A DNA stretch of 64,000 bases, taken from positions 221,413 to 285,412 of the forward strand of contig JAGFNQ010006422.1 of NCBI GenBank assembly GCA_024364735.1. Direction: 5' to 3'. Within the stretch, counting starts at the first letter, position 1; every line of letters begins with the position of its first letter. Origin of the DNA: Boesenbergia rotunda (taxonomy: Eukaryota > Streptophyta > Magnoliopsida > Zingiberales > Zingiberaceae). The notes below the pieces were generated by a model that was given only the letters and a program-made list of their open reading frames with translations, searched no databases and was not told the DNA's origin. This document shows positions 42,562-54,301 of the stretch, one piece after another. The position numbers were made by a program, and so were the translations under genes.

Positions 42562-44424
42562 TGTAAGATGTGTATACTGAAAGAAATGACTTTTATTATA
42601 TGAACATCTTTATTATGAAAAGAGAATCACGACTACACTAGGTGTTTGTTTATAATAGTACATACACGAAGTCCCATTGCTTTGCATTGTAGATAACATG
42701 GTGTATGGTGTCACACAAAAGATCATGTTATCAGTTCTTTACTTAGCATAAATAGAGGCTCACAACCTAGATGGAATTGGACAACCCATCGAGATGGTTG
42801 TAGTGTAGTTAGGTGTGGTTGGTCTTGACCATAGGACTACACTAGTGTGCTATGAGTACATTGAGCAGGACCAAAATCCAAGCTTATCCGATTTGTACTG
42901 ACTAGATAATTGGATAGGACCTCAAGTTGATATTATGGAGGACGATCCCTTAATCTCGAAATAATATCGGGCATATATTATTAATCATTGTTTCTTTCAT
43001 TTACCAATGGGCGAGATCTATTCTGTTAGATCGAAAAGCCCAGTAAGTTGAGAAATAATATTAATAATATGATGTGCCGATGATTATTGATGGAACCCGT
43101 GTCCTGGTGAGTCAGGATGATGATGCCCCCTTGATGAGCTCAAAAGATTCATCATGCTAAACCCTGCAGGTGGATTTGATCCGGCACGTTGATAAGGTTG
43201 AGTGGTACTAATCAAGGATCCAGAAGTTAATTAATTTAAATTGTCAGTAATTTAATTAATTAACAGGCATGTGAGATCTTAAACATGGGGGGATGGACGA
43301 CTCATAATATGTGGAGCCAATATGAAAATATGGGGGTTGGTGAGGAAGTTCAATTAAGATCCTTTAGTGGAATGAATCTTTATTAATGGATCGGGTTTGG
43401 ATCCATTAGTGGGCCAAGAACCAACTCCTCCTCTTGGTCCATGCCTTAGCCCTATAAATACCCTATGAGATCAAGAAGCTAAGGTGAATCAATCAATCCA
43501 CAACCCAAGCCCTCTCCTCTCATCTCTCTCCCTCTCTCCCTCTTAGGGTTTTCGGCGCCGAACAAGAGAAGAAGGGGTTCTCCCCTTCGGTTCTCTCCAC
43601 CTCCTCCACCAAGCTCCGGCTGAGGCTCAAGGAAGCAAGGTACGGACCTTCTCTACCGTGTGTGGGGCTCAGGGAAGGCGGAGGAGGTGTCGGCGGTCGA
43701 TTGCAGACGGCGCAACCAAGGGTTGCGGCGGCGCCGCAAGGATGAGGGAGAAGAGATTGCGGGCTGTGTTGGGGTCATGAAGAAGGTTCTCTCCTTCTTT
43801 CTTTTTCTTCTTCATCTTCCTCTCAAGGTGCGCCACTGGTCCGAAGGGCTTGGAGCCGGCTCCGGCGGACGGTGGCGCAAACGAAGGGGAAGTAGTGGCC
43901 GGCGGCGCAAACCCTAGGAGCTAGGGTTTTGGCCGATTGGAGAATAGGATTGATTGGAGCTCGTGGTGATCTCGGATCGCGGTAGATCGTCGCCCACATG
44001 ATGTCCGCGAAGGGAGAGACATAAGGTAGAAGACCGCGAGGTTATCGGAAAGGTATAACTTTCCCTACGCTCCCTTGTATTTCCTTATGTTATTTTTGTG
44101 CCATGTTTATATGTCTTGTCATTTTATGTTTAAGAATTTATTGTTTTGATTGCAAAATATGTTTAATAAATTCTTAATTGGACCCCGACCATAAACACAA
44201 AAGTTGGCGATCAACTCGTCGCCTTTCCACGGTCGAACGGTCGAGCAAATTGCAAGGCCAATTTTGGTAATTGGCTAAGTTGCAATTTGGATCATTCGAT
44301 ACGGCACGAGACGGTCGATGGGGGACGGGTCTCCACTCGGATTAATTTTTAATCTGTAGATGTGGAGAGGTCTCTCGGATTGCCTAGGTATTTGCTATGG
44401 AAACCCGCCAAGCCATACCCAACA
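42562..44424 (+). mobile_element. Solo LTR of copia family A (1863 bp)
   Basis: TGTAAGATGTGTATACTGAAAG...CATACCCAACA, clearly homologous end to end with 5581-7438, with perfect target duplication GTTAA (42557-42561 and 44425-44429). No internal region is present. TATA box TATAAATA at 43453-43460. The frame at 43660-43917 is not shared as a protein with the other copy in an obvious way and is not called. Confidence 0.9.
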
Positions 44425-44784
44425 GTTAAATCAATACCTAAGTTTGTCACCTCAAGACATGACCTCATAACACTCTCCTACACCTCAACTCACCTGCCAA
44501 ACATCGGGTCCTCCAGACCTATTTGGACTTAATCTGCTTAGTGTCTGATCACTTGATCGACTAAGACTTTTCTTGCAAAACTAGATTAGCACAATAGTAA
44601 TAATAGTAATGCAAATAGTATTGATAAACCTATTCTTAGATTTACCAAGATGCATTGGTTTGGTCGACTACACGTGGTCAATGGGAAACCTTCCAATAAA
44701 ATTTTCTTGGAGTTCAGTCCTCCAAGACTTCTAAGGTTACCTACCTTAGGATTTTCATTACCTAGCTTTAGTCACTAGGACTTT

Positions 44785-45930
44785 CCAAACCAAGATCAAA
44801 TCAAATCTAAAAGATAAGGGTATATCTTTGATTGATGTGTACAAAGTATCTAAAAATATGCCTATTATTAACCTAGATGACTGGATTTGAGATTTTGAGC
44901 TCCATAGATAGACTAATCTTGATCAAAAAGATAAGGGTATATCTTTAATATCAGGAAAATCCAAACCAAGATCTAAATCCAAAGAAGAGACTAAATCAGA
45001 ATTTGAACCCGAAACAACATCTAACAATGATGGTCTCTTTTTAGAAGTCACACACTTGGTTAAAAGGATGATCCAACAGAAGAAATTCACTCGAAAGTTC
45101 ATGAAGAAGGAGATCTTGAACAAGGATCTCTCAAATGTTCGATACGTTAAATGCAAGAGAAGGGACAATTTTGAACAAACCACCCCCTACTAGAAGAAAA
45201 GAGAAAGAACCTAAGAAGAAGAAGGTGGTGGTCTTAAAGGAAACATATGATGAGTCATGATTTGAATTTGAATCTAACTTATATTATGTCAATATATTGG
45301 CACCAAGGGCGATCCAAGAATATTCGAGTTCAAAATTAGAGTCAGAGTATAACTCAACATCAAATTCAATCAGATCAGCTCAGATGACTCAGTTGGTAAG
45401 GTAAAAAATCTAATTATTGAGAAATTATATGTTATTGTTGTCTATTTGACTAAAACTCTAGCTAAATACAAGTCTAAAGTTAAAACTTTACTTAAGGAGG
45501 TCAAAGACCTTAAGGAAAGGACCAACATAGATTTAGTGAATCAAGTTAGTCATGTTAGAACCTCAACTCATGTGTCACAACTTGAGAAAGAGAATTCTGA
45601 TTTGAAAAAAAAACCAACTCAATGAGTTAATGTCTACTTTGAGCAAGTTCACGTCTAGGTATAAATATTTAAATATGATAATTGGAAACATATGAACTAC
45701 ATATAACAAAACTATAGATGGATTTAACTAAAGTCAAAACCATGTTTCATATATTTTTTTAGTAAAAAAATGATAGAAATAAGATTACTTGGGTTCCGAA
45801 ATCATGCCAAATTCAAGTAGAAAATAACAACCATTTGGTACCAAAACAACATATTCATCTAATAAATACTAACATTTTTTATGCTAATCCAATTGCTAAA
45901 TTGAAATCTGGTAGAGCTCTAATTTAGGGG
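44785..45930 (+). pseudogene. Element G gag C-terminus
   Basis: After F, DVYKVSKNMPIINLDDW and ELHR match element C gag (DAYKVSKDLSIIKIDDF). Then a Lys/Ser/Glu-rich part, LVKRMIQQKKFTRKF, a broken zinc-knuckle region and a coiled-coil stretch (KVKTLLKEVKDLKE), ending with a TWVPKS-like motif near 45800. Many stops and frameshifts. The first 50 bp look like scrambled copies of sequence 120-170 bp downstream. Confidence 0.7.
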
Positions 45931-46625
45931 AGCTAATTTTTGAACCGTTAGACTAGAATATGGTTCTAACCATATTTTGTTTTCAATTTATGATTTCAAA
46001 ATTAACTATGTTTTCTTAAATTATGATTTCAAAATTATTTATTCTTATCATATTCATGTCATGCATAAATGGACTTAGCCTACGTCTTACTATAGACAAC
46101 ATGTTCCTATAAAGATCTTGGCAGCCAACGTCTCACAAAATATATACACTAGGATATAACTTACTTGTGTTTTTAGAAAATATAGAATGGTGTGAGATGC
46201 ATAGCATTACAACCTTAAAATTCTAGATGCTTATCAATGGATCAATACGAATTAGGGGTTAAAAACATTTAAATTTATTAAGTTAGAAAATTTTCACATG
46301 CTAATAGCTAAGTTTTAATAAGATTGAGCTAAAAACTCTTTTCTAACTTGATCAACCGATTGTCAACTTCTATTCTATAAATGATAAAGTTTAAATCAAG
46401 TTAGACATCTTGAAAAAGATTTTGAAAAACTTATTCTTGATTAAATTCTAGTTTTCATAAAATATCAATATTTTATTGTATGTTGACTTGTTTTCGTAGT
46501 TTTGAATTATGGCTCTAAGGCAGATTGAAAAACATAGATAAAAAAAATCAAAATGTCAAGATGGTTGATTCTCAATCGCCCTCACAAGAATACAAGCGAT
46601 CACAAATAATGTTTCTCAAAGAAAA
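45931..46625. other. AT-rich stretch, no gene seen
   Basis: Contains two copies of a TTATGATTTCAAAATTA phrase (about 45985-46035) and otherwise nothing I recognise. Confidence 0.5.
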
Positions 46626-46919
46626 TGTTAGGGATACAATCAAAGTCCCATATTGGTAAAACATGGAAAAGATCATGGGTTTAAAAGAATAAAAAATATC
46701 TCTATTGACATAAGACCTTTAGGAAAGAGCCCAAGAATAAAGTCATGAGGGCTTAGGCCTAAAGTGGACAATATCATGTCATTGTGAAGATGTGCATATC
46801 CTTGGGGTCTCAACAAATGGTATCAAAGCTATGTTCTAGACCAGAAATTAAATGGGGGGGGTCCTTGGGAGTTGAGTGGAGGCTCGGAGTAGGTCAAGAT
46901 GTTAGTGATATGAGAGAAG
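46626..46919 (+). mobile_element. TRIM-like fragment (190-bp LTR, PBS, partial internal)
   Basis: A small LTR TGTTAGGGAT...GTCTCAACA (46626-46815) followed by PBS TGGTATCAAAGC (46818-46829). The wording (CCCATATTGG, GTGGACAATATCAT) is like TRIM LTRs common in angiosperms. The second LTR is missing, so the copy is truncated at the next element. Confidence 0.6.
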
Positions 46920-47309
46920 TGTCCTAAGGCAATAGCCTGATGATTGTAATCATTTATTCTAATAAATGAATATTCACTATTTGAGTATACATGTTTGTGT
47001 ATTTGATTGAGATCTTAAACTCATTTACTGAATGTCCGCAATACAACTCACAGCATGAGAGAATTTGTGATGAATTCACAACTAGTGATTATCTCTACAT
47101 GTGCAATTGTGAAGTATTGAAATTGTCCCTAGTCGATGAATTGATAAATACGGACACTATTAATTCTGTTGAGACTAGCATGGGTTATTCTCTAATCAGC
47201 TGATTCTCACTGACTGGTGACATTGAGATGTCCAGAGATAAACATAAATGCTAGTTAAGGGAACTAGTTCATTGGAGTGACTGGCTGTAAAACTTCATAT
47301 GGTAGTCTA
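46920..47309 (+). mobile_element. Copia LTR fragment, Angela-like
   Basis: TGTCCTAAGGCAATAG and the TAATCATTTATTCTAATAAA region resemble the start of Angela/Tork-type LTRs. It is cut at 47309 by the Athila-like element. The short frame 46991-47203 is incidental. Confidence 0.45.
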
Positions 47310-49774
47310 TGATAAGTACCATTTTATTGATCATTTTAGTTGCCAAAATCCATGTTTGACCCATGTCTTTCTTGCTTAATTGTGAAATTACCCTAGGTTT
47401 TAGAACTTACTTTTATTTTGGACTTAATTGTAAATCTTGATATATTTGAATTATTTTGCCACTAAATTTTTGATCTATTTTTTGTAGACATGAAAGGATC
47501 ATGGACCTAGGGCATACTGGGTCAAACTTGAGTCGGAAGTGGACCCAGATTGAGTTATCAAGCTTCGGATTAATCTGGGTCGTCCGATTCAAAAGCGGCT
47601 AGATCTGAGCCATCTGGGACCATCTGAGGCAAATCCGAGCTAGGGTTAGGGTTAATCAAGCACTCTGATCAAGATCTGAAGGTTTCATCCCATTCAGAGA
47701 TCGTTCAACCGTTGGATCAAGCTCGGAGGGTTCTAGACTGTCCATTCAAAGATTAGATTGATCTAGGTCATCCGTTGCAAATCTAGAGGATCCGAGTTAC
47801 CCCGAGGCAGATCCTGACCCTTGATCAACATCATGAAAGTTTGGGTCAGATAAGATGAAGATCAGCCGTTGGATTCATCCAAATCAATCTGGGTCGTCCA
47901 TTGTTATGTATTTAATCAAAAATGCCCTCAGTTTCTTCCTCGTCGCGTCTTCGTAGCACAGTGCTTCTTCTTCATTTTTCCTCAAGTTTTCTGCAATTTT
48001 CCTTAGTTTGAAGGCGTGACCACCTCAACTTCAACCCTAGATCGAGATTTGGATCATTGGAGATAGCTTTGGTGGAGAATTCAGCTCAGTTTTGCACCGG
48101 ACAGAGTTGTTTGAGGGTTTCGATAGCTTTGTGGTCCGATCACTTGTTTTTTCATCTGTGAGCCATTTCCGATCATCTGAGCCATCTGTAGGGGTTCTCA
48201 AGTGAGCTCAGATGATCTCCAAATCATCATCACAATCCATCAAACTGAGATCGAAGAGTTCGGATTGGATTTCCCCAGCTGAGTGCAGAGTGAGCAGAAA
48301 TCGATCGATTGAAGCTGTTTCCAGTGATTTGCGGAGCTGAAGGGGTTCTTGGCTTGCCCTTGCGTGACGAACAAGGAATTCTTGAGCTCGGGAAGGAATT
48401 GAGGAGTAGTTTTGTAGTTAATTTCTTGTTTTAGCTGTAATTCCATTTCTGCCGCTTGTTTCATTACTGTCTCTGTTTCAGAATGTTTAACTTAGTTTAC
48501 TGAAATGTTTCTGCTGTAATTAGGATTCAGCTCTCAAGTTTTCAAGTAGTAGCTAAGTAGTTTGCTAATGAGAAATTGTAATTAGTTTAGTTTTCTTAGC
48601 ATTAATTTCATTTCTGCACTTAGTTGGTAGCTGAATTTTTTTTCCTGCGTATCAATCTTTTCTCAAGCTGTAGCAGTTACTTAGTTTACTCTTTTGCAAT
48701 GTTTTGGCCTTAAGTAGTGTTCGAAGTTTGCATTCTTATTAGTTGGATTTTGAGTTTGGTAAACAATTGCACTTAGACTAGCTAATTCTGCTCTTAACTC
48801 ATTCTGAAATTAGTTTTCAGACTGCGTGCCAGATTTTCCCTTTGCGTATCAAGTTGTGTCCTGCGTATCAGTTCATTTTCAGCAGTTTCAGTTCAGCATT
48901 TCTGAGAGTGTATGAGGTTCAGCATCAGCACCGATTTAGATCACTTGTTTGTTCTGAATTGTTCTGCATTTCTGATAAATCTGCTGCGTATCACTTTTGT
49001 GAATCTGTTCTTGCATATTAGACCTTGATTTGGTTCTGCATTTAGTATCCAATGAGTCTTAGTCTTCCTTCCAAATTTCCATTGTAGTTTGTTCCATTTA
49101 CATAGCATTTCATATCAATTACTGCATCTTGTTCCAGCTTGCATGCCAGCTTAATTTCTGCTAAACTTCAACTCCATTGCTGCAAATTAGTGTCCATTTC
49201 TGCAATCTGATTTCCCGAGAGTTTTCTAAATTCATGTGAAGTGATCACTAGATTTTCGGCTTAAGTTTTCTAATCTTCAGATTTGAGAATAAATAACAGC
49301 TACTTGTTGTTCTGCATCCAAGTTTTAGTTACACTTCTTCATTCAGTTCCTGTTTTCTCTGCATTTTCTTTATGCATCCGAATTATTTCTCTAATGCAGT
49401 GTTGAGCTTGCGTATCAATTTGCCTAGCATTTAGATGATCATGAATTTGTTCTTTAAGTACTGCATTTGATTGTCTCTGAAAAATTGCAGTTAGTTGTAA
49501 AGTTTTTGGTTAAGTTCCGTAGTTAAGTTTCTCTACCTCTCCTTGTGTTTTCATTTCCGATTGCAACCCAAAACCCAAATATTTATTTGAAACCCAAAAA
49601 TAGCAACGAAACATAAATACAAGTTCGAGTCACACAACATCAACTAGCCCTAGGAAAAATACAACCTGTGACCCCTTTATTACGATTTCATTTTTGAGTG
49701 CAAAAAGGTTTCCAGCTTTTCACACATCTAAATTTTGAGACACACTTTCGTGATACCTAGTTCTGAGGCCATCA
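47310..49774 (+). repeat. 5' LTR of Athila-like element (2465 bp)
   Basis: Begins TGATAAGTACC and ends GGCCATCA, so the ends TGAT/ATCA are inverse. The start is confirmed by the 3' LTR. No clear TATA box. Five copies of TGCGTATCA lie in 48646-49417. Confidence 0.85.
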
Positions 49775-49781
49775 AAAGTTT

Positions 49782-49799
49782 TGGCGACGTTGCCGGGGA
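49782..49799 (+). other. Primer-binding site, tRNA-Asp type
   Basis: TGGCGACGTTGCCGGGGA differs at one base from the complement of the plant tRNA-Asp 3' end, the usual Athila primer. Confidence 0.9.
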
Positions 49800-49946
49800 A
49801 CAACTAGTTGATTTGTTTGACTTTTGCTTGTGCACTTATTTCACATTTTTCTTGATTTATTTTTTGTGCTTACTGCTATATCCGGTGATTTGATTTTATT
49901 TATTTAATCTTTTTATCTACTTTTACTGCGATTTGTTTTTGGTTTT

Positions 49947-51805
49947 ATGACCAGGTCTATAGGTGGTGACCTTGAAGAATTTGACCCTGAAATTGAGAGG
50001 ACTTTCAGAGCAAGGAGGAACCAAGGCATACTTTCAGAGACTACGGATATTCCTCCTATTCAGACTATTCCCACTCATTCAGGCAGTATCATGGCAGACC
50101 ACCAGAAGACTATGAAGGAACTCGCAGCACCAGATGCTTCATTTTAGTATTCCAGCATTGCTTATCCAGAGCTGGCTGGAGATTTTGAGCTTAGATCTGG
50201 ACTCATCCATTTGCTGCCCAAGTTTCAAGGATTATCTGGAGAAGATCCAAATAGACACCTGCATGAGTTTCATGTTGTATGCTCCACTATGAAACCTCAG
50301 GGCATTTCAGAGGAAGACATTAAGCTGAGAGTTTTCCCCTTTACACTGACAGGAGCAGCAAAAGATTGGTTTTACTATTTACCTACTAGGCACGTGTCTA
50401 GTTGGATTTGTATGAAGAAAGCATTTTTGGAAAAATATTTCCCATCCTCCAGAACAGCAATAATTAGAAAAAGCATTTGTGACATTCAGCAAGTAGTGGG
50501 GAAGACACTTTATGACTACTGGGAGAGATTCAACAAACTGTGTTCTAGTTGCCCCAGCATCAGATCAGCGAGCAGCTTCTGATTCAGTACTTTTATGAGG
50601 GATTATTGCAGATGGACCGAATTATGATAGATGCTGCAGCTGGAGGAGCCCTAGTGCACAAAATGCGAAATCAAGCTAGGGAACTCATTTCAAACATGGC
50701 TGAGAATTCACAATAGTTTGGGAGCAGAGCATTGACCACTAGAGGAGTTAATGAAGTCCAGATGGTTTCGAATGAACAGAAAGAAATGAAGAACGCAATG
50801 GTGGAGCTCACATCAGTGATGAAGCAATTGTCTGTTAATAATGCAATTCAAAGTTCAAATCTTTTAGCAACTCCACAAGCTAATCAAGTGATAGGGGTAT
50901 GCTGTATTTGCTCTAGTCAAGAGCACAACTCAGATTCATGTCCCACACTCCAACAAGACGAGACAGTAGCAGCATTGGTTAGAGGACAATTTCAAGCAAG
51001 AAACAACCCTTACTCCTCTACTTATAACCCCGGTTGGAGGGATCATCCAAATCTGAGGTATGGGAACTCTTTCTGCCAACAGAACCCTCAGCAACAACAA
51101 TTTCAGCAAACATCTCAGCAGCCCTAACAAACACAGCAAAATTAGCCCCTATTTCAGCCTTCGAACCAGAATTTTCAGCCTACATTTCAGCCAACGTTTC
51201 AGCAAACTCAGCCCCTATTTCAGCAATTCCAGCCTCAATTCCTGCCATATCAGCAAGGGCAGCAAGGTTTTCAATCGTTTCCAACTTTCCAACCTCAAAA
51301 CCATCAAAATTTCCAGCCTTCACAACCTTATAATCAGAATTTCCAGCCTTACAATCAAGGGTTTCAGCCTATACAAAATCATACCTCATCACAGAATTTT
51401 CCATTTCAAAATCAGAATTTTCAAGGCTACAACTCTCAGCAAGGTTTCCAAGCATGTCAGCCCTCTAATCAGCCCTATCAACAGCAAATTCCACCCTTCT
51501 ATCAGCCCCAACAGCCACATTTTCAAGGATCTCAGCAAGCTCAACACTTTCAGCCTACTACTCCATCATTTCAAGGTCAGTCAAGGAGCTATGCTAACCA
51601 AGGAGGCTATGGAAGCTCAAGTGGAGGAAATGTGCAGCACCAACAAATGATGGAGATGCTACAACAAGTTTTATAAACACAACAACAACAACAACATCAA
51701 AACCTTGAGAGGCAAATGGGACAATTGGCTAGTGGGATTAATCAAAGTCAAACTTAAGGATCAAGTCAACTACCTTCCCAAACTGTCCCTAATCCTAAAG
51801 GAAAC
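49947..51805 (+). pseudogene. Athila-like gag
   Basis: Starts MTRSIGGDLEEFDPE. The capsid-like region has LLPKFQGLSGEDPNRHLHEF, GAAKDWFYYLP, FLEKYFPSSRTA and YWERFNKLC, typical of Athila gag. A TAG lies at 50145-50147 and a 1-nt deletion near 50555 shifts the frame; from there to 53209 everything is in one frame. A CCHC knuckle (CCICSSQEHNSDSC) is near 50905. A Gln/Phe/Pro-rich region built on QNFQP and FQPQ words runs from 51070 to 51700, interrupted by TAA/TAG codons that all fit Gln codons with one C-to-T change. Confidence 0.85.
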
Positions 51806-53270
51806 GTGAGTGCTATTACTTTGAGGAGCGGGAAGGTTACTACATCTCAAAATGGTCCAAGAGCTGAAATTTCAGAAAACCGGATAGCACCTTCAATTCC
51901 AGCTCAAAACAGCCATGAAACGACTTCAAATTTAGTTGGTTCCACCCCTAGTCCGTGCCCAACTCCTTCCTCAAGTAATCCTCAAATTTTGGTGGAAAAC
52001 GGAGATGAAATCAGTGTCAAGACTCCATTCACAGCAGCCACTTCGCATGGGACATCAAACCAGAAATCAGCCCCTCCACTTCCGGCCAAAGAAGATGAAT
52101 TTAAGGTTCTCTTACCCTTTCCATAGCGGAAAACACAAGCCAAAAGACAAGTGGAGGAGGAGAAGGCTAAGGAATTCAATGAGCTAGTGGAACTTTTCAG
52201 TAAAGTAGAGATTAATGTACCTTTGTTGACGATGATCAAACAGATTCCTAAGTATGCCAAGTTTTTGAAAGATCTTTGTGTTCACAAGAAGAAACTTAAG
52301 GAAAATGAGTTGGTCAGCTTTGGGAAAAATATGTCAGCACTTATACATGTCATACCTCAGAAGTGTGAAGACCCTGGAGTGTTTACTGTATCTTGTGAGA
52401 TAGGGAGCACCACATTCCATGATGCTATGTTTGATTTAGGAGCTTCCATTAATGTGATGCCCAGGTCAGTCTTCCAGATGCTTGGCATAGGCCCTTTACA
52501 GTCCACTGGTGTGGTGGTACAGCTAGCAGACAGGAGCTAGACCCACCCAGCAGGTATGATTAAAGATGTCTTGGTGAAGGTAAAGGAGCTAATATTTCCT
52601 GCAGATTTTTATATCTTAGATATGGAGGGAGATTATCTTGCACACAGTTCTCCACTTATTTTAGGAAGACCATTTCTGAAGACTGCTAGAACAAATATCG
52701 ATGTATATGCTGGTACACTTTCCATGGAGATTGGAGATACGGTTGTTCAGTTTAGCCTTTTCGATGCTATGAAGCATCCGAGAGAGGATCACTCCATTAT
52801 GAGCATGGACATTCTTGAGGAGATGGAGCAGATAGAGTTAGAGGCTGAGGGATTTTTACCTTATTTTTCTGGAGGAGCTATTTATTCAGAGGAGGCTAAG
52901 AGAATATTTACTGCTGAGACAGAGGATTTTTCAGAAGATATTTCAGATGCATTTCCAGCTGGAGAGGTTTTTCTAGGTGTAGGGGATTGCACAGAGCCCC
53001 AAGGATCACCTATTTCTCTTGAGATTCATAGTGTAGGGGATTGCACAGAGCCCCAAGGATCACCCATTTCTACTGAGGAAGACCAGAGTGAACTGAAGTC
53101 ACTACCAGGCCATTTGAAGTATGCATACCTAGGAGAGGAGCAGACTTTTCCCGTGATTATTGCACAGCATTTGGAGTCAGAACAAGAAAAAAATTATTGC
53201 AAGTCCTGAGGCACTACAAGAAGGCAATTGGGTGGACATTATCAGATATACCAGGTATCAGCCCAGCTAT
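51806..53270 (+). pseudogene. Athila-like protease region
   Basis: Same frame as the second half of gag: AITLRSGKV, a Pro/Ser linker, TAG at 52124, then EFNELVELFSKVEINVPLL and the aspartic protease motif FDLGASINVMP (about 52430-52465). A TAG at 52538-52540 splits it; LILGRPFLKTARTNID follows. A repeated 15-residue phrase (VGDCTEPQGSPIS) occurs twice near 52980-53070. The frame is lost in an A7 run at about 53187, after which the RT lead-in continues in another frame to the E insertion. Confidence 0.85.
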
Positions 53271-53611
53271 TGAAAGATCGAATACGCCTTGCTAGAGGGG
53301 GTGAATAGCAAATCTCGTCTTGTTCTTCCTACGTTGTTAGTATGCGTAGCGGAAACAATAATAATAAACAATAAAAACAACGAAAGCACTGCTAACAAAC
53401 CGATTTTACTTGGTATCCACCCCGGCCGGGTGACTAATCCAAGAATCCGTCGGTAGATCACTCCCCGGATAACCTCCCGCTAGCCCTCGTCGCTCCTTGT
53501 GGGTGGAGAAACCTCGCCACAACACTAAGCAAACCTCTGAGCACAAAGACTACTATCTTATCTTTAACCAAGACAAGATTCATCAAGAATCTCAGCCACC
53601 ACGAAGTCCTC

Positions 53612-53619
53612 TTTAAATA
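53612..53619 (-). promoter_or_regulatory. TATA-like box, element E
   Basis: TATTTAAA on the minus strand, about 20 bp downstream of the GTCGAC cluster; conserved in the other LTR (57413-57420). Confidence 0.5.
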
Positions 53620-53640
53620 GGACTCGGGTTGAAACCCTCG

Positions 53641-53835
53641 CTACCAGTCAACTGCACCCAGGGCAGTCGACTGGTGCCACTGAAATTCGACCGTTGCACC
53701 CCAACGTTCGAATTCTCAGCCAAGTCACCAGCCACCTACCAGTCGACTGCCCCCAGGGCAGTCGACTGGTCCCAGGCCAGAACCTTTCTGTGAGTTTTAT
53801 CAGTCGACTGCCCCAAGGGCAGTCGACTGCCATAC
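53641..53835. repeat. GTCGAC palindrome cluster, element E LTR
   Basis: Three pairs of the form CAGTCGACTGCxCCxxGGGCAGTCGACTG: two decamers flanking an inverted CCC/GGG spacer, so each pair folds as a hairpin. The other LTR has the same at 57440-57640; individual decamers are lost by single G-to-A changes. Confidence 0.85.
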
Positions 53836-54301
53836 CCACTTACCTAGGGTTTCCCTTCCCGAGTACATTCCACTCCGCACTCCAACCCTAGGACTTTCCC
53901 GAGTACAATCCCACAGCACTCGTACCCTCACAACTCGACTGACTCCTCCTCCGCAGCCTCGACTATTGCCTTCACGCCCTCTTCATCTTCGGCTCCCGTC
54001 CCTCGAATGCACGCAAGCCTCCAGCTTACCTCCATGCCATCCTTCACGCATGCCTCAAAGTCCGCGCCCATCAGCTCATCGTCCCTGCTCTCCAAGGTCC
54101 CTCAGATGCGCACGCAAGCTTCCATCTTGCCTCCATGCCACCCTTCACCGTACTGAGGCCATCCAGTCAAGTCCATATGTGTAACCTGTACATCCTGCAC
54201 ACTCAACATACACATATAAGAACACAAGGGTAAACCTAACTTAAACCCTTTGCCCAAACATCAAAACTCATGATCACTCTGGATCACAGATTGCCTCAAT
54301 A

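Larger units (their letters stand above)
41623..44784 (-). mobile_element. LTR fragment F, minus strand, holding solo LTR A
   Basis: TGTAGGATCTTAGAATAC at its left end resembles the D LTR edge TGTTGGATCGAGAG read the same way, so F is a minus-strand LTR of a related family. A TATA box (42075-42086) is followed on its upstream side by GTCGAC/GTTGAC palindromes (42090-42400). After the solo LTR the remainder (44430-44784) has CTAGCTTTAGTCACTAGGA units, the inverse of the GTGAAGCTAGG repeats of B and C. The expected U3 end is missing, so F is truncated. Confidence 0.65.
41076..45930 (+). mobile_element. Element G: decayed Sirevirus-like element, gag region only
   Basis: PBS-like AGTATCAAAGC at 41076-41086, then a gag sequence homologous to element C gag, interrupted by F (41623 to about 44784). 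No pol follows. 45931-46625 downstream has no gene; the GGTGTGAGATG phrase near 46180 resembles 3' non-coding parts of B and C, so G's tail may extend there. Confidence 0.6.
53271..54301 (-). repeat. 3' LTR of element E (1031 bp)
   Basis: In element orientation starts TATTGAGGCAATC (TGTTGAGG in the other copy) and ends CGATCTTTCA. CAGTCGACTG palindromes at 53641-53835; TATTTAAA at 53612-53619. Confidence 0.9.

Noticed and set aside
51034..51650. Ser/Phe-rich 196-aa frame over Athila gag
   Set aside because: Shifted reading of the Gln/Phe-rich gag region; the gag frame is recovered by reading through C-to-T stops.
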